Shown: positions 38,601 to 47,025 of the stretch, piece by piece
Layout of the letters: each line of letters begins with the position of its first letter
Numbering within the stretch: the first letter of the stretch is position 1
Assembly (NCBI RefSeq): GCF_010183535.1
Contig: NC_071329.1
Location: 372,001-436,000, forward strand
Length of the DNA: 64,000 nucleotides
From: Caenorhabditis remanei
Taxonomy: Eukaryota; Nematoda; Chromadorea; Rhabditida; Rhabditidae
Direction: 5' to 3'
Notes under the pieces: model-generated
Databases searched by the model: none
Told to the model about the DNA's origin: nothing
The model's input: the letters and a program-made list of their open reading frames with translations, nothing else
Made by a program: the position numbers and the translations under genes

Positions 38601-41600
38601 TCTGCAAGTACGCATCTTTCAGATCGATTTGCGAGAAAATCTTCCCTTTTAACTTTCCAAATATATCTTCACTGGTTGGTAACGGATGGTATTCATCCTG
38701 CAAGGCAGTGTTCAGACCAGAACTTTTGAAGTCAGCACATATACGCACTTTACCCGAATCCTTTTTTCGGACCACGACAGTAGGTGAGGCCCAGTCGGAA
38801 TGTGAGATGCGCTCAATTACTCCCATGTTTTCAAGTCGTTTCAGTTCTGCTTCTACTGGTTTTTCAGATCCATACGGAACTGGTCGGCTCTTTTTGAATG
38901 TTGGTTTTACATTCGGAAGAGTGCGAACTTGCGCTTTCTCTTTCGTGCACAACCCTAATGTATCTTCGAAAACTTTTGGAAATTCTGTTTGTAAGGACAT
39001 TCTCAGCTGGTTGCTGTCCTTCTCCGCAACTGCTGTAGTTACGGTGCTTACCACGACATCGAGTGCTTCTCTGACTTCTGGAGAATGAGCCAACCATGAC
39101 ATGCCAATCAGATTTGTGAACTCCTGTCGAACGTACGCATATTCAGAGTACTGTACTCCTTTTAGCTCAAATGATACTAGCACACGGCCTTTCACGATCA
39201 TTTCAGTTCCGTTCGCACAGGCAATTCGGTGGGGAACTTCTTCTAGTTCCGGAGCTCCAATAGCCTTCCAGTTCTTCTCGCTGATGAGAGTTATCTCACT
39301 TCCAGTATCAAGCTGGAACTTCAGCATCTGACTCCCAACATTCACCCACATCGACGGTTTTACCGACTTACTCTGATTCCCATCAAGATTATCTACTCTA
39401 ACGCTTTGCGTTTTTTTGGCACCCTTTTTTTCCCAACGCTTACCCGTCTTCTTCTTTCCTGAATTTTGCGGACATTGTGGTGCACAATGACCCTGTTCGC
39501 CGCACTTGAAGCAAGTAAACTCTTTCTTCGACTGAGACTCTGAACCGTGACCTTTGGTTTCGGTTTTGTGATTGCTGGTGTTGCGGACGGGTTTCTTTTC
39601 AACTTTATTCACACTCAACGGTTGCTTTGGCGAACTCGCTGCCACCGTTTTTGTCTGTTGTTTGAGTTGAAGAAAGCGGAGCCACTCATCATGAATCAAA
39701 GCCAATGTGACTTTCTCCTTCTTCCGCTCGCACTGCTCAGCCCACTGCATCAAGAATGCTTTGGCTGCAGCATCACCAGGTCCATCTAATCCCCGGAGGA
39801 ACAAAAAAACGGACCAATCATCTGTTGACATGGTAGCCAACTTCGAATCTAGGACAGCTTCGCTGATTCTGTTGCTATATTCGAGTGGATCGTGGAACAT
39901 TCCGGAAGCTCGCGTGATTTGAAGGCACTCTTGTCGTTTCATCATCAGACTACGATGTGAACCAAATACTCTTCCTAACGCCTCAACTGTATCCTTGAAT
40001 GGAATGTCATATACATCGGCAGCTTCACGCTGCGAGTCGACATAACGATGGAACGCTGATTCATCGAGAGCACCCAGTAGTAACCGGACTTGCTCTCTTG
40101 ACGATAAGTCTTTTCCATCTTCAACAATCACCAACTCATGACGTGAAAACCATTTCTTAAAAGAATCTGGTTCATCAAGCGTGAACACAAAACGTGGAAG
40201 TCGTCTTGCCAAGTCACCCATTAACCGAGCGTTGTTTCTGGCTCGGGGTGTCTGCACAGTCATGTTCTCAAGAGTCTCCGTCTCGGATCCAGCTGCAGCT
40301 CGTGCCGCTATTTCTTCGTGTAGCCGCCGATTGTCAGCCATCTGCTGTTGCTGGATTTCCGCCGACGCCACCATTTGTTCGCGGAACATTCGCAGCGTTT
40401 CAGTGAGCTCTTTTGCAAATGCTAATTTTTCTTCCCCCATAATACCTGAGTACTTTTAGTTTCCTGATCGCCAATATTATATCGTGAAGCCGAATAAGAA
40501 TAGCCAAGAATCGATAGACAGTCGTTTATATGAGCGGTGGTTTTATGTATGGTTAAACCAAAGAATAATCAATATCAGAGTTCACTAGTTCTATAATTCG
40601 AAGGTCGTCACGTCATTGCCAGCGTGGACGGCCACGCGCCTTTCGTTGCCCGGAGGAATTATTGTTGCCCGGAGGTGTCGAAGAGGGTTTTTATGCTTCT
40701 TTGTGAGGTAAGGAGACACATTTTTTAGATTGAAAATGCGTATTTTCAACGTTTTGTTTTTCTTAAAACGCAATTTTTCAGCTCGAAAATGCTCAAAATT
40801 CCAAAATGGTCAGTGCTGGCCGAACTTTTTTCTTTTGTGTTTCTAGGCCACGGAAACTTCTTCTACTCGACTATTCTTGAATCTCAGCCTGTTTTCAGTG
40901 TTGTTAGCTTAATAATTCTGATAAAACGACGCACTTCAAGAAACATTGTGAAAAAAAAGTTTAGAATGGCCTAAAACCCCTAATTTGAGCATTTTCGGGC
41001 TGAAAAATCGTGTTTTTTTTCCAAATTCTTGAAATTCCCCGTGAAAATACAACGTTTTTTGGCTAAAATCCGCTATAAAAACGCGATTTTTCAGAAAATG
41101 CTCAAAGTGGTTAGTGGTGGCCTTCTTTGGGGTTCTAGGCCACGGAAAGTTCTTCCACCCGACTATTTCGGTATTACTCTTGAATCTCAGCCTGTTTTCA
41201 GTGTTGCCAGTTTAATAATTCTGATAAAACGATGCACTTCAAGAAAAATCGTGAAAAAAAACCGTTTAGAATGGCCTAAAACCCCAAAAATGAAAAGTTT
41301 GACCAGCACTAAGGAATTTTGAGCATTTTCGGACTGAAAAATCGTGTTTTTTTCCAAATTCTTGAAATTCCCCTTGAAAATACAACTTTTTCGGCTAAAA
41401 TCCGGCATAAAACGCGATTTTTCAGCTCGAAAATGCTAAAAATTGCAAAATGGTTAGTGTTGGCCGAACTTTTTTCTTTTGTGCTTCTAGGCCACGGAAA
41501 CTTCTTCCACCCGACTATTCTTGAATCTCAGCCTGTTTTCAGTGTTGCCAGTTTAATAATTCTGATAAAACGACGCACTTCAAGAAACATTGTGAAAAAA

Positions 41601-42516
41601 AAACGTTTAGAATGACCTAAAACCCCAAAAATGAAAAGTTTGACCAGCACTAATCACTTCGGAATTTTGAGCATTTTCGGGCTGAAAATTCGCGTTTTTT
41701 TCCTGATTCTTGAAATTCCCCGTGAAAATACAACGTTTTTTGGCTAAAATTCACTATAAAAACGCGATTTTTTAGCTCGAAAATTTCAAAATTTCAAAAT
41801 GGTTAGTGCTGACCGAACTTTTCGTTTTTGTGTTTCTAGGCCACCGAAAGTTCTTCCCCCGATTATCTGAAAATTTGGTATTTTTTGGTAATTTTTTATT
41901 AGCAGCCCCCGCCTTATTACAACTACGCCCCACTGCAAACGAGAGAGTATCGGCGAGAGACGCAGAGTTTTTTCTGGCGCGAAACAGATTTTCACCATTT
42001 TTGATCTATTTTTGCATAATTTTCACTCGGAAATTGGCAAATTTTTATTAAAACTTGTGAAAATAGATCAAAAATGGTGAAAATCTGTTTCGCGCCAAAA
42101 AACTCTGCGTCTCTCGCCTCTCTCGTATGCGATGGAGCGCAGTTGTAACGATATTGCTCTGCTAATAAATTCCCGTAGAAAATACAAAGTTTTTGGTCTA
42201 AAATCCACAATTTTTCCCACTTTTTTTCCAGGTGGAAACCGCGAATCCATTGGTTCTCTACGGATCGGAAGTTGACGCCGACGAACAAGTTCAACAGAAT
42301 AAGAAGTTGTCAGTGTATGCAGCGGGACGTCATACACCAAAAGAAACAGTCGATATCAATGGAATTCCAGCATTCAAATGTGGATTAGAGGAGATTGAAG
42401 AGGAAACTCAACTGCTTTATGATGAATATGTCATGTTCGATCAGGAGAGATTCAAGATTAAGTATGTTGTCGAGGTTAAGGTCGAGAAGATGACGGCGGC
42501 GGAGATGATGGCGTGA
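32687..42516 (+). CDS. parp-2: Poly(ADP-ribose) polymerase 2 (WGR + regulatory + catalytic domains), hosting an LTR retrotransposon
   Basis: Exons 32687-32820, 33393-33829, 34059-34136, 34984-35645 and 42232-42516 join in frame to 531 residues. Order: a WGR-type domain (NGRIGYRGVTNFKNFGS, with Asn for the usual Trp), an acidic/basic linker (KKTRGRKKKATTEEVE), the helical regulatory domain, then the ART catalytic domain. The H-Y-E triad is seen as LLWHGTR, GVYFAN and YDEY. A Lys-rich insert (about KRGRKTTKKTTKR) lies just before the catalytic His. The enzyme makes poly(ADP-ribose) at DNA breaks in the nucleus. It is C. elegans E02H1.4 (pme-2/parp-2) in content and position. Intron 4 is 6.6 kb because an antisense retrotransposon begins 5 bp inside the donor; the last 57 bp of the exon-donor segment are repeated after it. 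Splicing from the left copy keeps the protein whole; the right copy is a decoy donor. Confidence 0.93.
35651..35820 (-). repeat. 3' LTR of the retrotransposon
   Basis: 170 bp direct copy of the right LTR. Its plus-strand first base T follows GTAAG of the parp-2 donor and turns it into GTAAGT. Confidence 0.93.
35789..37456 (-). CDS. Retrotransposon integrase, 555 aa frame
   Basis: The frame holds an H2C2 zinc domain (LHEGHSG at about 48, then QHCSSC at about 81) and a DDE catalytic core: Asp in HVDYAGP (about 112), Asp in SDNGSQF (about 166) and Glu in NGAAERM (about 202). A basic, Ser/Pro-rich tail runs into the 3' LTR. It overlaps the upstream ORF by 61 bp in the -1 frame. The ATG used here may not be a real start: integrase normally reaches the cell as part of Pol, so a frameshift, programmed or mutational, is implied. 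Confidence 0.9.
   Translation of the reverse strand: METETTVGCGKYWHRYKDRLKILQHCLLLDDRVVVPRKLQTAVLSQLHEGHSGIIKMKQKARAFVFWRGLDREVERIVQHCSSCQEQAKMPIVAPLNPWPAPEKPWIRIHVDYAGPVDGNYLLVVVDGLSKYAEVKMTKSISAVSTVDLMEEIFCVHGFPELIMSDNGSQFTSALFKSMCKNHGIQHTTTATYYPRSNGAAERMVDTLKRGLTKLKGTGSITKQLLSRFLFYYRNTPHAALNGRTPAEIHFNRAIRTTMSLLLPRAENHQKAALSNYQAKMKHQYDTHNAARAKFFQVDQKVYARVQRGNKSEWGLGVVRRRYGNVLYEVQIGDRLHRCHVNQLRQRVGDKSKEDVFEETIFPLFFGNTQGDRVETQQSGGLRGHRVGLNVSDIPDTTRLPFSSDSDFLFGGGTRVDSGSSGQSLAQSEVNYELNVSRDYDRRAQDSLPISTSATATTTTSTAISPLPDTSPQARPTADPSHSLRRSQRPRRAPNRYDPCSEPQHGIRNARGSSRPDHPAARARGIAPASARRGQHNSSARGGGVGKARGRPRWQ
35821..35839 (-). other. Polypurine tract before the 3' LTR
   Basis: The element strand reads GCAAGGGGGGGAGGTGTTG next to the 3' LTR, the place and composition expected for plus-strand priming. 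Confidence 0.75.
37396..40440 (-). CDS. Retrotransposon Gag-protease-RT-RNase H polyprotein, 1014 aa
   Basis: One open frame starts 34 bp inside the 5' LTR. Approximate order: Gag with a coiled N-terminus (1-290); one CCHC zinc knuckle, CFKCGEQGHCAPQC (310-323); an aspartic protease with LDTGSE (about 376); reverse transcriptase with SQIDLKDAYLQI and the active site YLDD (about 666); RNase H with ADAS (about 814) and TDHKPLL (about 881). All key residues are in place. It ends in TGA 61 bp inside the next ORF, which is in another frame. Gag and Pol are fused, as in several worm Cer-type elements. The frame is open throughout. Confidence 0.93.
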   Translation of the reverse strand: MGEEKLAFAKELTETLRMFREQMVASAEIQQQQMADNRRLHEEIAARAAAGSETETLENMTVQTPRARNNARLMGDLARRLPRFVFTLDEPDSFKKWFSRHELVIVEDGKDLSSREQVRLLLGALDESAFHRYVDSQREAADVYDIPFKDTVEALGRVFGSHRSLMMKRQECLQITRASGMFHDPLEYSNRISEAVLDSKLATMSTDDWSVFLFLRGLDGPGDAAAKAFLMQWAEQCERKKEKVTLALIHDEWLRFLQLKQQTKTVAASSPKQPLSVNKVEKKPVRNTSNHKTETKGHGSESQSKKEFTCFKCGEQGHCAPQCPQNSGKKKTGKRWEKKGAKKTQSVRVDNLDGNQSKSVKPSMWVNVGSQMLKFQLDTGSEITLISEKNWKAIGAPELEEVPHRIACANGTEMIVKGRVLVSFELKGVQYSEYAYVRQEFTNLIGMSWLAHSPEVREALDVVVSTVTTAVAEKDSNQLRMSLQTEFPKVFEDTLGLCTKEKAQVRTLPNVKPTFKKSRPVPYGSEKPVEAELKRLENMGVIERISHSDWASPTVVVRKKDSGKVRICADFKSSGLNTALQDEYHPLPTSEDIFGKLKGKIFSQIDLKDAYLQIELDPEAQKLAVINTHLGLFKYKRMPFGLKPAPAIFQKVVDKLTNGLPGVASYLDDIIVSAETMHEHEHILKLLFARLEEYGLKVSLEKCAFAKSEIKFLGFIVNGNGRKPDPQKTEVIRGMESPKNQKQLASFLGAICFYSRFVPKLSDLRGPLDRLMKQDVDWKWTNIEQNAFDRLKNSVADATMLSHFKEDWKIVIAADASQYGIGGVLSHINPEGQEVPIAHFARSLTETEKRYSQIEKEGLALVYTVKKCHKFVFGRKFSLQTDHKPLLAIFGDNKDLPVHSQNRLVRWAITLLSYNFDISYVSTAKFAKADWLSRMIQNYPRDENDVVIAEIRNEDDFEDEFPKAELYPVTAEDIRAASETDPEVSTVMKLVRHDSWKPKPQSDVESIGIDTKTV
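40457..40474 (-). other. Primer binding site (minus-strand priming)
   Basis: Directly inside the 5' LTR the element strand reads TTGGCGATCAGGAAAC. TGG fits the CCA end of a tRNA, so the primer should be a tRNA ending ...CCTGATCGCCA. I cannot say which tRNA without a search. Confidence 0.7.
40475..40644 (-). repeat. 5' LTR of the retrotransposon
   Basis: 170 bp, matching 35651-35820 at every base I compared. In element orientation it begins GAAAGGCGCGTGG and ends GATATAATA, without the usual TG...CA termini. The promoter for the genomic RNA would lie here, reading to the left. Confidence 0.93.
40645..40712 (+). repeat. Duplicated parp-2 exon 4 end and donor
   Basis: 40656-40712 repeats 35594-35650 exactly (57 bp, from GAATTATTG to GTGAGGTAAG). 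The 11 bp before it (GTTGCCCGGAG) repeat 35602-35612. On the right the donor continues as GTAAGG, probably the original intron sequence. Confidence 0.93.
40780..41800. repeat. Tandem array, about 310-350 bp unit, three copies plus part, in parp-2 intron 4
   Basis: Units begin near 40778, 41091, 41421 and 41772, each with AAAATGCTCAAA or a variant and TTTCTAGGCCACGGAAA. Three share GAATCTCAGCCTGTTTTCAG and GATAAAACGACGCACTTCAA. Short open frames inside it are repeat artefacts. Confidence 0.9.
41899..42168. repeat. MITE-like inverted repeat, family 1, in parp-2 intron 4
   Basis: ACAACTACGCCCCACTGCAA and TGCGATGGAGCGCAGTTGTA are inverted ends. The flanks read TATTAGCAG and CTGCTAATA, giving palindromic termini. 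Confidence 0.88.
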
Positions 42517-43228
42517 TTTGGCTGAAAATGGATGAAAAATAGCTTTATTTTTGAAATTTTCAACTCATTTTGCCAAGATTTTTCTCTAATTTTTATCCCA
42601 TTTTCTTCTGAAACTCCCAATTTTAACTCATTCCAACTTTACCGAACCCTTTTTATGATTTTTACAATTTCTCATCAAAAATGATGAAAAATTGTTGAAA
42701 ATCTATAGAAAATGGTCGAAAATCACTCTATTTTCAACATTTTCTACTCATTTTCCAAGTTTTTTAACGGCTATTTAGCCTTTTCCAGTATTTTCCTTCG
42801 TTCCCTCATTTTTTGACATATTTTCGTCGAAAATTCTCTTTTTGCTACATTTTTTTTATATTTTTATCCCATTTTTCATCAGAAACCTCCAATTTTTACC
42901 TCTTTTAAACTTTATCAATTACTGTATCTCGACCTTCAATTTTTCCCATTTTTTCCCATTTTCTACTGTAAAAATCACTCTGAATCTCACTCTACCTGTT
43001 CTCTTCCTCTGCTCATTCCCTTTATATATCTGAATCTCAACATTTCTGCTCAACTCATTTTAATGAATATATAAAAAATACGGATTTTTCTATTTATTTA
43101 TAAGATTTTTGTGGTTTTTTGAAGGTTTTGAACCTGAATTTTATATATTTTTTGTCACTTGAGGTTGTCTGAAAATGGGCGGAGCCTAACAATTTCAAAT
43201 TAAAAAACAATTTTCAGCATTCCCAAAT
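42517..43228. other. Intergenic spacer between parp-2 and RTRAF-like gene
   Basis: AT-rich with repeated CATTTTCTACTC and CCCATTTT phrases. I see no AATAAA (nearest variant AATGAATATATAAAA at 43063). The acceptor TTTTCAG at 43211-43217 lies 11 bp before the next ATG. Confidence 0.5.
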
Positions 43229-46200
43229 ATGAGCAGAAGAAAGTTGAGAGCAGTGGAATACGATCGGGATTATGTCAATTTTGATGGTAAATTATGGAAA
43301 ATTTCAGATATTTCTTAAATTTTGTAATTCTTCTAGAAAACTAGGTTTACGAAACTTTTTTCGTTCGAAAAAGTAGATTTTAAAGGTTTTTTGAGTTGAA
43401 AATCACATTTGAAGAATAAAAATAGGGTTTTCGACTATTTTATCTTCATAAATCCAATATTTCTGCTTGAAAACTAGGTTTTTAAAGTTTAAAACGACAT
43501 TTTTAACATGAAAAATAGATTTTTCATCTATTCTATCATAGAAAATCTATTTTTCTGCTAGAAAAAATGTTTTTCGTCTAAATATTTCAACACCAAAAAT
43601 TCATTTTTCTGCTTGAAAACTAGGTTTTTTGAGTAAAAGATTACATTTTAATATCAAAAATAGAATTTTCGTCTATTTCAACACCAAAAATTTATTTTTC
43701 TGCTTGAAAACTAGATTTTTTGAGTAAAAGATTACATTTTAATATCAAAAATAGAATTTTCGTCTATTTCAACACCAAAAATTCATTTTTCTGCTTGAAA
43801 ACTAGGTTTTTTGAGTTAAAAATTACATTTTTAGTATCTAAAATCCACATTTTCTTCCACGTTCCAGACGACTTCGAGATCCGTCGTCTCATCGCGACCG
43901 TCGAAGAAGTGCATCTGAAAAATCGTGGCGAGAATTGGTCGGCTCAAATGATGGACGAAACTGATACATCGAAATGGACGGCTGAGTTGGAGACATATTT
44001 CAGAGATCTCGGTGCACCAGATGGGTGTTCGAGAGCAGCCGCAGTCGATTATGTGCTGAATGCGGCGGTTGCGAAGATTTATGAGCAGAAAGGTACTTGA
44101 AGACATCCGGATAGACAGACAGTTGAACAGACATGACAGGAATGTCGATTTTCACACAAAAATTTGAGATTTTCAGTCCAAAAATTGAGCATTTTTAATC
44201 CAAAAAGTATCATTTTTAATCCAAAAATCGACTTTTTAAACCCAAAGGTTCTACATTTTTAACTCAAAAATTGAGATTTTAGCCCAAAAAATTCATGATT
44301 TTTAACTCAAAAATTGTCCATTTTTAACTGAAAAATTTGTCATTTTCAACCGAAAAATTGAGATTTTCAACCAAAAAATTATACATTTTTAACACAAAAA
44401 TTATGATTTTTAACCCAAAAATTTACCATTTTCAGCCCAAAAATCGACATTTTTAACTCAAAAAATGAGATTTTAGCCCAAAAATGACTTTTTTAACCGG
44501 AAAATTGGCATTTCTTTTAAGCTCCGCCCATTTCCAGGTGGCGACACTGAGCTCTCATCGAAACGGCTCAAAGATCAAGCGGAAAAAGTGCTGGAAGCCC
44601 ATCGAGACTCGCAGAATCCGATGAATCGACTCGACTGTATGCAACTTCATTTTCGCAAATTCCCTGTTTCCGAATTCAATTTTTTCCAGACTCCTCCCCA
44701 AAATTCGCTGAAAACGCGCGAGCACTCTGCTCGATTCTGGGAATCTCTGAACATCATCCGGATCCGAAGGTTCTGATGAAAGCGGCGTGTTTGTATATTA
44801 CGGAGAATTTGTCGGACGATGTGATTGGCGAGGAAACGGACGAGGTGTTGAAGGGAAAGGTAGGTAGATCTGGCGTGCCTTTAGACGCGTTTCTAGTGCA
44901 CAAATTGTCTATACTTGAGTCTGGGGCGCCTTTGACCCTTTCCAGGTCTCAAACTATAGAATTTTGAGATCTGGCGTACCTCAGGCGCGTTTTTCATCGC
45001 AAAAACTCCAAAAAATGAGGGCTGTAGCGTCGTTGACGCGTTTTTTGTATCGAAAAGACCAATAAAACATAAATTGTCTATATTTGAGATTGGGGCGCCT
45101 TAGACGCGTTTTTTCAGGTTTCAAATAACAGAATTTTGAGATCTGGCGCACCTCAGGCGCGTTTTTCAGCGCAAAAACTTCAAAAAATAAGGACTGGGGC
45201 GTCGTTGTCACGTTTGTTGAATTAAAAATAACCAGTAAAACATAAATTGCCCATAGTTGAGTCTAGGGCGCCTTTGACGCGCTTTTCAGGTTTCAAACTG
45301 CAGAATTTGGAGAGCTGGCTTACCTCAGGCGCGTTTTTCACCACAAAAACTCCAAAAAATAAGAACTGGGCGCCTTTGACGCTTTCCAGGTCTCACATTA
45401 CAGAATTCTGAGAGCTGGCGCACCTCTGCCGCGTTTTTCCAGCAAAAAAAGACTCCGAACATACAGTACATCAAACAGACATTTTTCTATCAAATCCCAA
45501 TTCTCTCTTCCATTTCAGAAGCTTCTCGACATCAAAGACTTCCCGATCGGAATGGAAGTTCCAAAGAACGGAGCCGCCCATTTCTCGGCTCGACTCCTTC
45601 GACTCATATGTTTGAGTCAGTTGAGAGATGTCTCGAAAATGGTAATTTCGATTATCGGATAGTCCTTACTTCATACTTGCGAAATTGAAAATGTTACATT
45701 TTTTGATTTTTTCGCTCGACAAAGTTCTTACAACTGCGCTCCACCGAAATGCCCTTGAAAAATGTCTCTTTTTCTCTGCGTCTCTCAATTTCGCACACCA
45801 TTTTCTTCGGTTTCGGTAGAGCGCGGTTGTAAGAAGAGTGCCGTGCTAAAATACCTTACTTCAAAGAACAATCCTCTTATTGCAAATGGCTTCTTTTCAA
45901 AATTTCAGAAAATTTAAAAATACACTTTCCAAAAGCAAACATCTGTCAGGTTTCACTTCAAAAATCAGTGTGTGATCTGTCTTTTTTTTTGAGAATTTTA
46001 AAAGTTTTCCTTTGTCTACCAAAGGCTTCCCCCTCCCTCCGTTCAAAAACCAATTTGTCGCTTAAAATCTTTTAAAATTCTCCCATTTTTTTGATTTCCC
46101 CTGAGATCAAATGATCACTTTCTCGATTTTGCAATTTTCAGCCTCCGCTCCGTTTTATTACTTTTTTTCATTAGTTATTTTCCACGCAAGTGACTGAAAA

Positions 46201-46855
46201 ATAGGGTCGGTCTCCATGACAACCGCGTTACACCTCACGGATTTATAGATTTTCTGAAAGCCACGCCCCCATTTTTTGCTAGAAGGCAGGTGACCGAGGT
46301 TTTCAGCTGGTTAGAAACTGAAAATATAGATTTTAAGCTCAATTTTCTACTGAAAAACATGATTTTGAACATAGAAAATCGAAGTTTTGAGCCAAAAAGC
46401 TCAAATAACCTAATTTTGGCTTAAAAATCCAGTTTTTCAGTCAAATTAACACTGTTTCTGACTGGAAAAGCCCCGATTTCCACTCAGAAAACTTGAGAAA
46501 ACTCAATAATGCGGAAAATAAGATTTTGAAAGTGAAATTGAGTTTTTCACATCGAAAAGCATGAAATGCGCTTTTTCAATGCAAAAACCACTCTAGATAT
46601 TCAATTTTTAATACAAAAAGTCGAATTTTGAGCTTATAATTCCGTTCTTCACATCTAAAAGCATAATTTTCTACATTTTCGAGCCTAAAAACCATTTGCC
46701 GACCCAAAAAATCCATTTTTCAACACCAAAAATCCAATTTTCCTCTAAAATCCCGCCCCTATTTCCAGATCAACGAAACCCTTGTCGAAATTCAAAATCT
46801 AACGATGGATATGTCGAAACGTGCCGATTTGAAACAGGTTCAATACGGACATTAA
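43229..46855 (+). CDS. RTRAF/CGI-99 (hCLE) family protein (C. elegans E02H1.5 orthologue)
   Basis: Exons 43229-43286, 43868-44092, 44538-44636, 44690-44859, 45519-45641 and 46769-46855 join in frame to 253 residues, near human RTRAF (244). The start MSRRKLRAVEYD matches the family start (MFRRKLTALDYH in human). The middle (TAELETYFRDLGAPDG, DYVLNAAVAKIYEQK) and the C-terminal helices (ARLLRLICLSQLRDVSKMIN) also align. In animals this protein belongs to the tRNA-splicing ligase complex with RTCB and DDX1 and shuttles between nucleus and cytoplasm; that role is family knowledge. The ATG is 11 bp after a TTTTCAG acceptor. It lies 170 bp upstream of the AK6-like gene, as in an operon. Its introns are unusually repeat-rich. 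Confidence 0.92.
43595..43850. repeat. Tandem array, about 92 bp unit, in RTRAF-like intron 1
   Basis: TTTCTGCTTGAAAACTAGGTT or a one-base variant recurs near 43606, 43699 and 43789, with GAGTAAAAGATTACATTTTA between. A more diverged unit stands at 43460. An open frame across the last units is not coding. Confidence 0.9.
44865..45445. repeat. Clustered GGCGC...GACGCG motifs in RTRAF-like intron 4
   Basis: About ten copies of CTGGCGCACCTCAGGCGCGT or GGGGCGCCTTTGACGCGTTT alternate within 580 bp, with ATAAATTGTCTATA and CAAACTACAGAATTTTGAG between. The higher-order period is about 185 bp. The same motif fills dnj-20 introns 2-3 and DIMT1-like introns. Confidence 0.88.
45713..45848. repeat. MITE-like inverted repeat, family 1 (short variant), in RTRAF-like intron 5
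   Basis: TTACAACTGCGCTCCACCGA and TCGGTAGAGCGCGGTTGTAA are inverted ends. The interior has GAGACGCAGAGAAAAAGAG in complement, like the copies at 396-540 and 52143-52277. Confidence 0.85.
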
Positions 46856-47025
46856 TTCCTTTTTTTGTGATCTGAAATTCCCTGTTTTTTTCTATTTTCC
46901 ACCATTTTTCCTGATTAAATTATTGCTTTAAATCTCTATTTTTCTTATTTATTTCTATCGCTGTTCTCTTCCCCAACAGCTATACCTATACTTTATACCA
47001 TTTTGTCTGAAATTCCAGCCAAAAA

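Larger units (their letters stand above)
35651..40644 (-). mobile_element. Full-length Ty3/Gypsy-type LTR retrotransposon, 4,994 bp
   Basis: Two direct 170 bp LTRs bound an internal region with gag, protease, reverse transcriptase, RNase H and integrase coded on the minus strand, the Ty3/Gypsy domain order. A primer binding site follows the 5' LTR (right side) and a purine-rich tract precedes the 3' LTR (left side). The LTRs look identical base for base by eye and both long ORFs are open, so the copy is young. No env-like ORF is present. No short target-site duplication flanks it; instead 57 bp of parp-2 exon 4 and donor are repeated on the right, with 11 further bases of exon sequence between. 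Confidence 0.95.

Noticed and set aside
38540..39088. 182-residue plus frame inside the retrotransposon
   Set aside because: It lies opposite the RT/protease coding strand and is explained as its complement.
40789..41615. Repeated plus frames with the phrase ESQPVFSVASLIILIKR
   Set aside because: They follow the tandem units in parp-2 intron 4 and lack conservation or splice logic; the repetition is of DNA, not protein.
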